From Saururus chinensis (lineage: Eukaryota; Streptophyta; Magnoliopsida; Piperales; Saururaceae): DNA of 64,000 nt. A program made the position numbers and the translations under genes. Where the stretch lies: NCBI GenBank assembly GCA_035235625.1, contig CP141148.1:35527057-35591056 (forward strand), read 5' to 3'. This document shows, one piece after another, positions 11,206 through 22,702 of this stretch. Every line of letters starts with the position of its first letter. The stretch's first letter is position 1. The notes beneath the pieces were generated by a model. The model was not told the origin of the DNA. It ran no database searches and saw only the letters and a list, made by a program, of their open reading frames with translations.

Positions 11206-12841
11206 CCTTGCATTGTTGTGTTTTGGTAAGAGATCAAATTATTACTTTATAGAAGTGGAGTTGGGGGACCTTCTTTCCTCACTATCTGGTCAACCTACTT
11301 GCTAACATCCCATATTTATGCATTGAAGTGACCATGATAGTCCTATTTAATAAAAGCTTAAGATTTAGTTTTTTATGCCGACAATTTATGCGTCTATTAT
11401 AAGGAAAAATAAGAAAGCAATAAGTCACGAGCCATGACGTATCACCCATACTTATTCAATACAGGAACAGCCCGGCTCAGCCAAATGAGGAAAAAAGCAG
11501 TCCTTTGATTGAACATCAAAGATGGCCTGGTTCTACATTTTATTTTACAATCTTTGTGGACAAAAACCTTCCAACTTTCAAAACTTATTTTTGTATTCAA
11601 TACAATGATCTCTATGATTTCCACTTTGAAAACAGAAGGTCAGCCGGCAGTCATTAACCAAATGAATGCTATCAACATAGTGTCAAAAGGCTTGATCCAT
11701 GACTGCTTATGGCCCTTCCACCACATTTTAATCTAAACAAATGGAAGCCAGGAAAGAAAATTGATTTTCTTCGCATCTGCCTGTGTATTTTTTAGGAGCC
11801 CCTAATCCAATTTTGAGCTTGATTTTTTTGTTCATGTCCTAATGGGTCGGTCAGTCTTTGATTTTAGGTGGGAATGATGGACTAATGAGACAAGACCTCT
11901 CTCTCCTTCTTTGGTTCTTGGTGAGAGTTTGGTAGGATCTCCATGTCTTTGTTAAGTTGGTTGAGCTCTTTTTGTGACATCATACTTATGTAAGATGAAC
12001 GTGGGCTTAGAAAAAAAAGAAACAAAGGGCACACAAAGTGGACAGCCTTATCAAGAGTAATAGAGAGTCCTTGGATACTGGAATCGGCAGGGCAACGAGT
12101 CTCTTTGAGTACCGTATCTTGCTGTTTGTTTCCTCGGGCATGTACAATACCCACAGCTTATTCCTATACAGTAATATATTGTGTCTCCAGCAACTTTAAA
12201 TCCTAGATGAAAGTCAGGGTGTATGACTGGTCTAGATGCTAAAAACCAATGATTTCAATGCGTAATATTGAATTTTGCCACATTATCCAGACAAGAATCT
12301 AATGTGGGGTCTCAAGTGCAACTTGCTCTTTTATCCTGGAATGATTTTGATGCCCATCTTAATGGCTACTTGCTCAAGGAGATTAGATGGTTTTTTGGCA
12401 AAAAGGGAGGAGGATAAGGTGCTTCTTTTCTTTCTAATCAACAGACAATGAGCTTTTTGAAAGTGTTAATTAACTCACATCACTTTTAGCAAAGTTGTCT
12501 CCTCAAACGATTTGGTAAGTTTTGGCACCTGCCTTGGATGAGAAGCAATATATTGAGAGAGCAAGGCTCAGCTTCTGTACATCTCAAATGAAAGGGATGG
12601 TGTTTGTTGTGTCGGCAGGATGCTGCTGGTGGGGGTCCATGAACCATGGGGCACTGAATAACATGCACGCTCATGCCTTTTTCTCTCGTTTCCAAGTACC
12701 TAATATTTTGGGCTCAAAAGGTAAGCTAGGCCATGCCCGATAGGTACAAGCCCAACAAAAAGATCTCATTGGTGATCCATTTTATGGAGTACTTCGGAGG
12801 CCCATGACCAATGATTCCATGTTGGGGGGCACTGAAGGCCT
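11206..12841. other. Unassigned intergenic DNA
   Basis: The short open frames at 11509-11736, 11882-12154 and 12486-12743 show no domain and sit on both strands. No promoter, splice structure or transposon end could be defined. Confidence 0.4.
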
Positions 12842-12931
12842 TTTAGGTTTAGGAAGTCCTTTGCTAACTACAAGATAACAGGTTTGTTTAGGTTTAGGAA
12901 GTCCTTTGCTAACTACAAGATAACATGTTTT
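12842..12931. repeat. Direct tandem duplication, 45-bp unit
   Basis: Two nearly identical 45-bp units sit side by side, each containing GGTTTAGGAAGTCCTTTGCT followed by AACTACAAGATAACA. The near-identity suggests a recent duplication. Confidence 0.85.
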
Positions 12932-12939
12932 TAATGAGT

Positions 12940-13555
12940 AAGGCTACACTTACGTTAAGTTCTATACGTTAAGAATCTATTTCATCGTTTAAACACTATT
13001 AATTAGTGAAGTCTAAAAAGATAGATCCCACTTATCAGCGGTGTTTGGATGATGAAGAAGGTTTTTCACCTATAAAATTTAACGTCACTAACAAAATTTT
13101 CTTTGTTTGTTTCTTTATTTTTTCTGCCAAAGCTTAAATGTATCTATTACGAGTTACGACACCAATAGTTACATGAGAAGCCTGCTATATAAGGCACGCA
13201 GCTGCTTGGAGCCAGTACATAAAATAATGCATAGTAAAAAATAGAACGTCACAAAACAGCATAACAGTGAATACAAGATCACAAAACAACATAAAAATAG
13301 GAAGTGAATCCCAAACTTAGTAGTAGGATGAAAAATGAACTGTACAGCCGTCAAGGACCACAAACATTACGAACATCGATCACCACCACCGTCTCACCGT
13401 CTCAGTTCTTCCAGTACAGAGCATGAGGCCTGTCACCAATGGGTGAACTCCAATGATTCACAAAGTGAACTCTGAAAGAGAATTACTGCCCATGCACCGA
13501 ATTGTTAAAGTTTACTCTTTTTTGGATGAAAATTACTTAGAGCTTATTTGAATTG
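12940..13555. other. Unassigned intergenic DNA
   Basis: No supported gene. The minus-strand frame at 13169-13363 is rich in Phe/Leu/Cys, with no recognisable family. Confidence 0.4.
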
Positions 13556-13565
13556 GTGGAAATTA

Positions 13566-13616
13566 GAAGAAAGGGAAAGAGAAAGAGAAAGAGAAAGAGA
13601 AAGAAAAAGAGAAAGT
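13566..13616. repeat. (GAAAGA)n microsatellite
   Basis: A run of about eight imperfect GAAAGA hexamers on the plus strand. Confidence 0.85.
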
Positions 13617-13705
13617 GACTAGGTGAAAGAGAAATGAGATTTTTAAAAATTTCTATTATTTGGTTGCACTAATAATGCTATAGGAAATTGAAACTTAAAT
13701 TCACT

Positions 13706-14025
13706 AATAGTGGTAGTGGTAGTGGTAGTGGAATTAATCACGGTGGTAGAGGTGGTAGTGGCGATAGAGGTGGAGGCAACGATAATAGTGGCAACAACAA
13801 TAGAAGTAGTGGTGGTGGTGGCATGGGTGGTAGTGGCAGTGACATTGGTGGTGACAGTGACAGTAGTAGTAGCAGTGACAGTAGTGGTAGCGGCTATGAC
13901 GGTGGTGGTGATAGTAGCGGCAGCGGCGGTGGTGATGACATTAAAGGTCATAATAGTGGAGGTGGTGGCGGCAACAATGGTGGTAGTAGTGGTGGCGGTG
14001 GCAGTGGTGATGACAGTGAAAAATC
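13706..14025. repeat. Imperfect (GGT/AGT/GGC)n trinucleotide tract
   Basis: About 320 bp of GGT, AGT, GGC and GAC triplets, open in several frames on both strands: Gly/Ser in one frame, Val-rich in another, Thr-rich on the reverse. Openness in every frame comes from the triplet repeat and does not indicate a protein. Confidence 0.8.
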
Positions 14026-14577
14026 GATACTAGGAATATTAAAGGTGTAAATATTTGACATGCTGGTTTTCTCCTAAAATCCATGAGTTGAGGGGTAAAA
14101 AATTTTAGAGCTAAATTTTCACTTTTTTTCTCTCAGTTTTCACTCGTTACAGAACCTTTTAGGAAAGACTTATGATACATAGAATTCATAGCATAAACTC
14201 CTTGTAGAGTTTATCAGGATAACACGTCATGGCCATGCGTTGGTATCTTGATTTTAGAGTATATTTTTTATAGAATTAACACTTAATCCTCACCAACTTT
14301 TGGCCAAAGTAACACTCATATAGGTGAGAATCTCTAAGGGTATTTTTGTAAAAAAACACCCTGCCTTTTTGTCATTGATCTCATTAAAACAAGAGTTAAC
14401 GTTTTATTTGTAGTAGAGAATGTATACCATAGGTATGAGAACACTATAAAAGTGCTCCTTCTAGTTACTAGTTAGCTAATTTTTCCCATTAAATCTACTT
14501 TGTGGGATCTCCACTATCCCTATAATTCTTCTTTAATTTAACACTAGAGACATATGTGGTATTATAGGTTTGAGGTT

Positions 14578-16905
14578 GAAATAGTTGTACTTCTTTAATA
14601 TTTTTTTCACATAATGTGACTGACTCAACATTATACCTTCAAGAGACCTTTATCTTAATTTCCAACACAACATTACAACTCTAAGATCTTTCATATCAAA
14701 ATGCTTATTTAGAAACCTTTTGTCTTGCATGATTTTACCATTATCATGGTCAAAAATAAGATTGTCATCAACATATAGACATAAAATAATATAAATATTG
14801 CCAACATTTTTTTAATAAAGATATTTATTAGATATACATGCAACAAAACCATAAAATAATAGAGTTGAATTTTCATGCTATTGTATAGGAGCTTGTTTTA
14901 GATCATATAAAGATCTAATTAACTTGTACATTTTCTTCTCTTGACCAAGCACTACAAATCCCTTTGACTGATCCATATATACTTCTTCTTCTAATTCACT
15001 ATGTAAGCATGTTGTCTTGATATCCATTTGGTGAATCTCAAGGTTGTAATGAACACCCAGTGCTAAAAGTATGTTAATAGTAGTTATTCTAATCATAAGA
15101 GAATATATGTTAAAGTAATCTAGACTTTCTTTTCAACTATACCCTTTGGCGACTAGCATTGCTTTGTACTTTTCAAAGGATATATCCGAATTCAATTTCT
15201 TTTTGAATATCCACTTGTACTCAATGGGTTTGCACCCAAATGGTAGATCAGTTAAGATCCATGCCTCATGTGCAAGTATGAAGTCCATCTCACATTGCTA
15301 TAAGTCATAGGGTCATCTCCAAGCAAGGTGTAAAAGTCATCCCCAAAGGTCTTCTCTATCCTTAGTCTTTTACTTATCCTAAGTTCACAAACTTCATAAT
15401 TTTCTATCCTAGGACTAGTTGATAATGTTTTTTGGTTATGCACAATCACTTCACATTTTTTCTTAAGAGGGAAGATGTGCTTAAAAAATATTGCATCATC
15501 AGATTCCTTTATGGTATTAGGTGCATAATTTGAGTGATTAGACCTTAATACTAAGAATCTATATACATTACTATTGTGTGCATTACCGATGAATATTTTA
15601 TCATAAGTCTTAGGTCCTAATTTATTTACCTATATATTGAGAATTTTAACCTTGGCAAGGCATCCCCACACTTTAAGAGATTAGACTTTGTTTTAGTTTG
15701 ACCTTTGTATGAAACTCTATTCAGAATAAGGAGAGAAAATTGCTTCTCTCCCATATGTTTTTGAGTAACTATAAAGATGATAATGTAGAGTTTATCATAT
15801 TTAAAAATGTTTTATTTTTCCTTTCAGCCATGCCATTAGATTATGGAGATGTGATTTTATGAATTTCGCAAAACTTGATAAACTCATGTGAACAATATTC
15901 TCCACCACATCTTAACCTTTTGATTTTCAAATTAGTTTGGTTCTGAACCTTATTCTTGAAAATTTTAAACTTTTCGAAATCATCGTCTTTTGATTTAAGT
16001 AAAAATACACAGTAATATTTAGAATAATCATAAATAAATATAATGAAGTATTTCAAACCTCCACAAGTTATTACTCCATTCATTTCACAAATATCATTAT
16101 GAACAAGCTTAAGAATAGAAGAAGCATGATAGTTAAATTTATAAGGTTTTCTAGGCATTTTAGATTGAACTCATATTTCACACTTAGAACAAATCTCAAC
16201 ATCATATTTAGCAATCAAATCAAGACTCATAATTTTCTTTAAAATGTTAACATTCACATGTCCAAGTCTTATATGCTACACATCACAAGCATCAATATTG
16301 AAAACAAATGAACTATTATCATTAAAAGAGATGTCATTATAACTAACAACATTCAACTTAAACAAACCATTGCTAAGATAACACTTTCCTACATACACTC
16401 CAAATTTAGAAATTATAACTTTATTTAACTCGCACTAATTTAAAACCCTATTGACTAAGAAGTGCTACATTGACTAAGTTCTTCCTAACAATTGGCACAT
16501 GCTGCACCTTAAGGAGAGTCAAAGTGTTTCCTGATGTGAATCTCACATCCACCTTTCCTTCTCCAACTACTCTTGTTGTAGAGCCATTCCTCATTATTAC
16601 TGCTCTCTCTTTTACCTCCTAATACAAAAAAAAAGAAGATAGATTAGAACAAATGTGGACACTAGCTCTTGTGTCTACCCACCAATCAATAGCTGGACTA
16701 GCCAAATTAAAAACTAGGTCAATGGATTCAAACAAGTTATTGGGTTTAGTTGAGTTGTTCCTTGTGATTGCCACAATGACTTGAGAGTTTTGACCTTCAT
16801 TGTTAATTCCCTTCCTTTGGAAGTGGTCTTGCAAAGTGTATGAGTTGACCACACACAAAACAAGCTTTATTTTTCTTGGATTTTTTTATCTTCCCTTTAG
16901 GCTTG
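14578..16905 (-). mobile_element. Ty1/copia retroelement fossil, truncated
   Basis: On the minus strand, pieces of a copia polyprotein occur in the expected order: a gag CCHC knuckle with protease-like sequence at 16.6-16.9 kb, an integrase piece at 15.84-16.16 kb, and reverse transcriptase with the QMDIKT and LYDLKQAP motifs at 14.88-15.10 kb. The copy is broken at many places and no LTR was identified at either end. Its 5' side abuts the 3' border of a germin-like exon 1, so it was inserted into, or joined to, a second germin-like gene. Boundaries are approximate; it looks old. Confidence 0.8.
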
Positions 16906-16912
16906 GTCATGT

Positions 16913-17033
16913 TGGAGGAGTTGCGGTCAGCAACACAGAATTCCTGAAGTGGACTTGGATCAGATGCAAAGGCAAGTGAAGTAGCCAATGAGAGAAGAGC
17001 AAACACAACAAGAGTCAGAGAGGAAGTGGCCAT
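16913..17033 (-). pseudogene. Exon 1 of a second germin-like gene, remainder lost
   Basis: On the minus strand an ATG at 17033 opens a signal peptide and mature start (MATSSLTLVVFALLSLATSL, then [18 protein letters not shown]) that closely matches exon 1 of the intact germin-like gene at 44915-45035. Homology stops after exactly 121 nt, the length of the intact gene's exon 1. Beyond that border lies a copia fossil, and no exon 2 with the metal-binding cupin boxes is present. The homology continues upstream through the promoter to about 17340. This is therefore a duplicated 5' module whose downstream part was replaced or displaced by the retroelement. An open frame runs past the exon border into element sequence, but nothing shows it is expressed. 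Confidence 0.85.
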
Positions 17034-17345
17034 CTTCTTATTTCTTAGGACTGTAACTATAAGAAAGTTGTGGAGTATTTTTGGATTGAAGAACATATTA
17101 GGGATGAGGAGCTATTTATAGTTTGCAGAGACAATTCCTACCTACTCATTCGATAAAATAACCATGAGAATTGATTAAGTAGATGTTTTACTGACTCAGT
17201 TCTTCAAATTAATGACTACCAACTGAAGCCAGACATGATTTCCTCTTTTTTTTTACCCTCATTGCAAATAATAAATGCAGTCCATGCAAGCGCTTTTCTT
17301 CCCATCATCCCATGCTTGGTTGCTTCTTAGCTCTTCCAATTTTTT
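17034..17345 (-). promoter_or_regulatory. Duplicated germin-like promoter
   Basis: This stretch aligns with the promoter of the intact germin-like gene (about 45036-45375). It has the TATA region CTATAAATAGCTCC (minus strand, near 17110-17124), a TGAGTCAG-related element (here ACTGACTCAGT near 17190-17200) and the shared block ATCCCATGCTTGGTTGCTTC/CCCATGTCTGATAGCTTC. Homology ends where the CACTA-type terminus begins at 17356. Confidence 0.7.
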
Positions 17346-17375
17346 TGTCCTATGATACTACAAAAAAATTGATTA

Positions 17376-17830
17376 TTAGCGGCGTTTTATAAATGCCGCA
17401 AAAAGTCCATTAAGCGCCGCTATTACAATTAGCAACGCTTTTCGTAGCGCCCCTAGAAAAAGTGCCGCCAAACATTATTAGCAATGTTTTTTGCAGCACT
17501 TTATTAAAGTGCCGCATCAATCTGATTTTTCAGGTCATTTAGCGGCGTTTTTAAACAACGCCGCTAAATAATTTTTAAAAAAATAAAAAAATAAATATAG
17601 ATTATCAGTGGCGCTTTAAAATAGTTTTTGAAAGCGCCGCTAATAGTTTTCATTATACAGAATTCTTTTAAAAACTTAAAATTATTAGAAGTGCTGCTAA
17701 AAGTTTTTAAATTTAAAAAAAATTAGTAGCGGTGCTTCTAAGAAGCGCCACTAAAAGTTTTTAAATTTTAAAAAAATTATTAGCTGTGCTTCTTAGAAGC
17801 GCCACTAATTATTTTCTTTTAAAAAATGAA
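17376..17830. repeat. Left subterminal repeats of the CACTA element
   Basis: Direct and inverted copies of TTAGCGGCGTTTT, AAGCGCCGCTAA and diverged forms occur every 30-60 bp. In CACTA elements such repeats are binding sites for the element's DNA-binding protein; that role is known for the superfamily and inferred here. Confidence 0.8.
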
Positions 17831-18207
17831 ATGTTACCGGTTGAAAATTTTAAAACCCTGATTTTATAGCATATATAATTTTATTAAAATTAAAAAATAT
17901 TAAAAATATATTTTATCTCTTTAACTTCTTCCACAGCACAATACACAGCTTTCACTGAAAGTTGAATGTGGCTATAAAAAGGTTTGCCATTAGAAATTTA
18001 AATACATGCCATCTAAATGAACATGTAAAATGAAACAACCAAAGTATCTCTCTAAAACCAATTTGACCAACCAGACCAAATTGATTGTCAAATCCAAGTT
18101 TTCATGTCTATAACATATAAATCGGAATGGAGAATCAGTTGAAATGCTACAAGCAAATGCACAGGGAGAAACTTACAAGCACATGCAACTTTTGCTATTG
18201 AATATAC

Positions 18208-18360
18208 CTGCTTAATTGTATTTCTGAGATGCATTTCTGCTTGGCCAAGTTCACGACGACTTCCTGTTGATGAAGCAATTTCCATGTATACTCGATAAAG
18301 TTGCAAAGATGCTTGTGAAAATTTCTTAAATTTATCACAATTATGCCATAAATCAGACCC
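18208..18360 (-). pseudogene. Captured host exon, 51 codons, gene unidentified
   Basis: On the minus strand a 153-nt exon is fully open, in phase 0 on both sides. It is preceded by a TTATGTTGTAG acceptor and followed by a GTATATTC donor. It encodes GSDLWHNCDKFKKF, then SQASLQLYRVYMEIASSTG and SRRELGQAEMHLRNTIKQ, which looks like helical repeat protein sequence. I do not recognise the gene. It lies downstream of the 18827-19102 exon in the same orientation and phase, so both may come from one captured gene. The lack of stops contrasts with the decayed transposase nearby. Confidence 0.6.
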
Positions 18361-18826
18361 CTACAACATAAGGAGTGCAATATTGCGATCAAACAACATA
18401 GCATGAAGAAATAAGAATGAATACTCGACATGAAGTATGATGCACAACATACTGAGGAAGTAATTACTACCTGCTAATCCACTTACCGGACACAGTACTA
18501 ATGACATTAAAAAGCCAAGAAATAGTTTCAAATCCAACTATCGTTACCTGATATGACCTCTTGCTTCAAAAGGGCTTCAGCACACATCACATTATCACCT
18601 TTCATTTTATGCTACCTAGTGTATAAACCCCATATATTCTCTCCTTTACCACTTCGGACAATCTATCATAAAGTAACAAATGGAAAGGTATACAAAAGAG
18701 AAGTTGACGTCCATAAAGCACTCTAAGCACATAAACAATCCTCAAATTTTAAAAAAAGCCACATGAAACTCAAAACTCATCCTTCATCATATCAACAAGG
18801 AAAAATTGTAAAAAGTACTTGGGTAC

Positions 18827-19102
18827 CTGCTGCAGGACCTTCCCAAGTGAGCCCATTAACATCTCAACCTCTCTTCCGTTTGCCATTCCAAATTCAGAAA
18901 AGCCTAGGGCACCAATATTGGTAGTCAGAGAATCAGCTGGGTTATTTGCTTTCACATAATCAGAACTTTTAGTGACAGCAGACACAGGTAAACTCGTCCT
19001 CCTGGCTTTCAGCTCCATCTCAACTATCAACCTCTCCAATAATTTAGCATCTATTTCTTTATTGTCAGTCAACTTTAACACCATTCCAATAGCTTCAAGA
19101 GC
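18827..19102 (-). pseudogene. Captured host exon, 92 codons, gene unidentified
   Basis: On the minus strand 276 nt are open in phase 0 between a TTTTTTGTAG acceptor and a GTACCC donor. The product starts ALEAIGMVLKLTDNKEIDAK, continues LLERLIVEMELKARRTSLPV, and ends with EMLMGSLGKVLQQ. Clean borders, full openness and protein-like composition make a real exon likely. I cannot name the family. A 5' exon of the same gene is not obvious, because the next upstream host-type exon (20265-20354) is from a callose synthase. Confidence 0.6.
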
Positions 19103-19166
19103 CTACAAAAAACAGCCATTGTTATTTTCAGCAAATTGAGAAATAATTATCATCTTTACTAACTGG

Positions 19167-19542
19167 TATGATGGATTGCCATAATTAGATATTTATTAGG
19201 AAGTTTCTTACTTTGTGATTCATTAGGCAGTCTTTTATTCTTCAGGCAGTTTCCTATTATAGGTATAGGATTTGATTAATGGAGATTCATGTAATAAAGC
19301 CTTATTAGGCTTAGATTATAGGCCTAGGCCCATAAAGGGGCCAGAATTATGTAAAGGGAGATATCGCTCTTTTTGGCTTAAGCAGAAATTAACCCTTAAT
19401 CTCCCTTCCTTCTCCCCTGCCTTCCCTCTTCTCTGGCTCTTTCTCTCGTCCCTGTTGAGGTTCAGACCAACAGAGTTTTCCCCCCTCCTTTCATCACACT
19501 TTCCCCATTGACTTGCCTGTGTAAAACTTGGGGTTTACAACA
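19167..19542. mobile_element. Solo LTR-like insertion, 376 bp, ACTGG duplication
   Basis: A segment beginning TATGATGGATTGCC and ending GGGTTTACAACA is flanked by ACTGG on both sides (19162-19166 and 19543-19547). Its right end is CA; the left end would be TG with one change. It contains a pyrimidine-rich stretch (TCTCCCTTCCTTCTCCCC), as seen in short copia LTRs. No internal region is present. It sits between the captured exons of the CACTA element, so it arrived after or together with the capture. Confidence 0.55.
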
Positions 19543-20264
19543 ACTGGGTTCAATATGAGGCTATAAGGGATAAATCCCACTCGATCATATGACCACATTA
19601 ACATTCAAACCATTTCTTTGGCTGTCTTCTCTCACAAACTCTATCCACATTCATCATGGCTTTCCTTTGCCATTAATTAAATATCACACATTAATAAATT
19701 AAGATTTTCTAAATTCAACTGGCAACAAAAGTAAGTGATATATGATAGATAGAAAACAGAATCTATTTTGTCTTAAAGGTGCACATACAAGGCAGCAACC
19801 TCCCTGTTGGGGTCCTCTTATCTTTCAGCAGCAGAAAGGTGCACGCACAGCTTGTAGGGGTCCAGAATTTTTTTTTTCTAGGAAAGAATGCATGCCTTCT
19901 AGAACTGCCAGTAGTTGCAATTGCAACCTCCCTGTTGTTGCAAGTTTAAGAAATCCTGATGAAGCTGAAAATCAACTTGGTTATAGAGGAGAGTCAGTCT
20001 GGACCAGTATAGATTAAAAAGCTCCAGGCATAGACTTATAGATGTGACAAATACCCAGAATATTCAGTTTCATAGTGCTTTGAATGAAGACAATAATGCA
20101 TGCCTGTATTTTTTAGTCTTTTAGCTGGGGCTCATGAGCAAAGAATGATAGACAGTTAATGTTCAAAATTTGATCTAAATACATAGACAAAAGCAGGGAA
20201 GTATAAAAAAGGTAAAAGTTATATAGCACATCTGTCTTAATGTTTGGAAAGATATTTTCCTTAC

Positions 20265-20354
20265 TGGTACTAAATGATCAGGTATGCCAGGTCTAGATTG
20301 TTCATTTGCCAAGAGGTGCACAATATGCTCCCTTTGATTGGCAACATTGTCTTT
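20265..20354 (-). pseudogene. Captured callose synthase (GSL/CalS) exon
   Basis: On the minus strand a 90-nt exon in phase 0, between a CTTTGGGACAG acceptor and a GTAAGG donor, encodes KDNVANQREHIVHLLANEQS followed by RPGIPDHLVP. This closely matches the conserved segment of plant callose synthases (glucan synthase-like proteins) that follows the FGFQ motif in the N-terminal cytosolic part, and in those genes an intron commonly falls at the same Gln/Lys border. Callose synthases make beta-1,3-glucan at the plasma membrane. Only this exon was found; the neighbouring exons (MLDFLQYxFGFQ before, KLDEAAVQ after) are absent. It is a transposon-borne fragment, not a gene. Confidence 0.8.
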
Positions 20355-21074
20355 CTGTCCCAAAGTAGAAACAAATATTCTGGTATATTCAAATACAAAA
20401 GAGTAAATGCAACCTGTAAGTCTAGCAAATGAGAGAGAGGGAATGACATCTGAAGGTCAAAGCTTATTCTCTCTGTTTCATTATCAATATGTAAAACCAT
20501 CAAAATTAGCGAAGTTCCATCCACCAACACAGGTTTGTTTGACACTACATAGAAGGAAGAAAGTATGTGCCTTTGCAAGGTATAGCTGAGCATAATATGC
20601 CTCATTAACTCTTTTAGTAACTCAAACTAGATGTACCTATAAAAAGCAGATCCATATAGGAACAATATTTAGGTAAAAAGTAACCAGTTGTAAAGAAAAT
20701 ATAAAATTTCATTACTTATTTAATGTGATGGACTTACAACATATCCCATCTTCTCACTCATGCCCTTTACAATTTGATACAGATTTGGCCTAGTATGTAG
20801 TGATATTTAGCAATACACATTAGTTAGAACATATAAATATAACTCTTACATGTATACCATCTTGCATCTTAATTAAGGAATGACAAGCAAAAGTTTATAT
20901 AGTTCATTATGATAAAGAAGTATGCACAATATATAAAATAGACAAACAATATGGAATACCAAACCAACAAAAAATATTGTTGCTTGTCTCAACACACCAA
21001 TACTAACACATTGTAACAACTAAAATGAAATATATATTTCAACTTGTCATGACTTTTCCCTTTAGAAGTCTGCC

Positions 21075-22223
21075 TCAGTTGTCGCCACCCTATAATAAGA
21101 AAAAATAATTTAATTATTGATTGTTCTAACTTAAAATTAAACATTAAAGTTATAATCACCTAAGTTAGAAATAAAATTTTTAATTACAAAAATAGGATGT
21201 TTATACCTGTCCCATGTAAGATTGCATAAACTCCATCATTTGTTCCATTCTTGCTTCTAATTGTTTGAATCTTTCTTTGTTCTCCAATGACTCTTCTTTG
21301 TACTGGGTAACCTCTTCCAGAAGTTCTATAATCGTATCCTTCATTGTGTTATACTCAGTACTTGAGGAACTCTTCCCATTACTAGATGAACCCCACAAAC
21401 TAGTGAGAGTAGGGCCAACACCATAGCCACGAATTTGACCAGGTCACTTTGGTCCCATTACCTTAGAATATGCATCATTTGGTGTGGAAAATGGTGTGTC
21501 CTCAAAATTAGGTTGCGACATAAGTGCAGTCATACTTGCCTATAATCCATACAATTTTTCTTTAATAAAATATGACATATATATAGAAAATTCAAATAAT
21601 TAAACTTTATGTAGGCATAATTATTTAAAAGTACTAAAGGAAAATGACTTACTTACCATAGCATTATCTGTCTCTTCATTTCCAAATGAACCATCTTTAT
21701 GTTTATGAGTCTTCAAAAATAGCTTTAATCGAGATGGTTCAACACCTGTTTCACTTTTCTTTTGCTAAAACATAAATAAAGAACTCATAATTTCCACAAA
21801 ACATAAATAAAATAAAACTTACTAAATATATCAAATATATATACCTCCTCATAGTAAATTTGTAGAAAGCTTTTAGTCCCAGATGTATGGACTATGTTTT
21901 GCTTAGAACGGTGTCTCTTATTATTTGCACACAAATCCTGCATGAAATTATCATCGTAAATCTATGTGTAAATCTAAAAAGTTATGAAAAAATAAACATT
22001 ATAATATATATACCTTATTATTTTGATCTTTCCATAAAGTAATTAGCGATCTCCACTGTGCAATAAAAACACCTTCACCTTCAGGAGGTGATATGTGATT
22101 TTGTTCTTCTTCGGTGCATACATCAAAATATTATTTTTTTAATTCACATTTGAAATCTCTCCATTTCTTTCCAATTGATTTTAGTGCTACATTTTTTGCT
22201 GCCTCATCAATGTTGAATAATTC
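21075..22223 (-). pseudogene. CACTA-associated Transposase_24 (Ptta/En/Spm) gene, 3' part
   Basis: Five minus-strand exons with GT/AG borders: 22014-22223, 21845-21937, 21657-21764, 21207-21539 and 21075-21089. All are in phase 0. They encode KSIGKKWRDFKCELKK and WRSLITLWKDQNNK, then NNKRHRSKQNIVHTSGTKSF, then EPSRLKLFLKTHKHKDGSF, then RGYGVGPT with a C-terminal coiled coil (VTQYKEESLENKERFKQLEA), ending GGDN and a stop. This order is typical of the plant Transposase_24/Ptta family carried beside TNP2 in CACTA elements. Two in-frame stops are visible, one after FKCELKK in the first exon listed and one before PGQIRGYG in the fourth. The N-terminal exons upstream were not found. It is a decayed copy. 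Confidence 0.85.
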
Positions 22224-22702
22224 CTGAATATGGTTCACAAAGAAATTTCATACTAGTACAAATAAAATGTAATAAATAACAATATACCAAAGTTTGGTTA
22301 ATTACCTTAACATGGTTCCATATCTCTGTCTTTTTGTTTGGGCGGTTAATTACCTTAACATGGAAATCCCTCTCTTTTTGTCGTGCGGTTCCTCTTCATC
22401 GTGCGGCTCCTCTTAGTCGTGTGATTCCTTGTCTAGTTAGGTTAAAGTAGCCGAAGACGTGAGACACAAAACGCGGGAGCGAGAGAGCTGGTCTTTTGGC
22501 GGGAGACATGGCCGGTTTATTTTTGGGATTTTTTAAGAAAATGTTGCATGAGCAACTGCATGTATTATAGCCCGCCCATATATCATCATATAAAAATTTA
22601 ACTTTTGATCAAATTCAACGGTTTATGTTGCTGAGCTTAATTTAATATAAGTGAGTCGTGGGTCATCTCACATTGAAGTTATGTGTAAGCTTGGTCTTTA
22701 TG

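Noticed and set aside
13643-14050. Gly/Ser-, Val- and Thr-rich frames on both strands
   Set aside because: All come from one imperfect trinucleotide repeat that is open in several frames at once.
16803-17096. A 97-codon chimeric gene joining a germin-like signal peptide to a CCHC knuckle
   Set aside because: The frame simply runs from the stranded exon 1 into a retroelement fossil; the intact gene has its intron at that border, and nothing shows expression.
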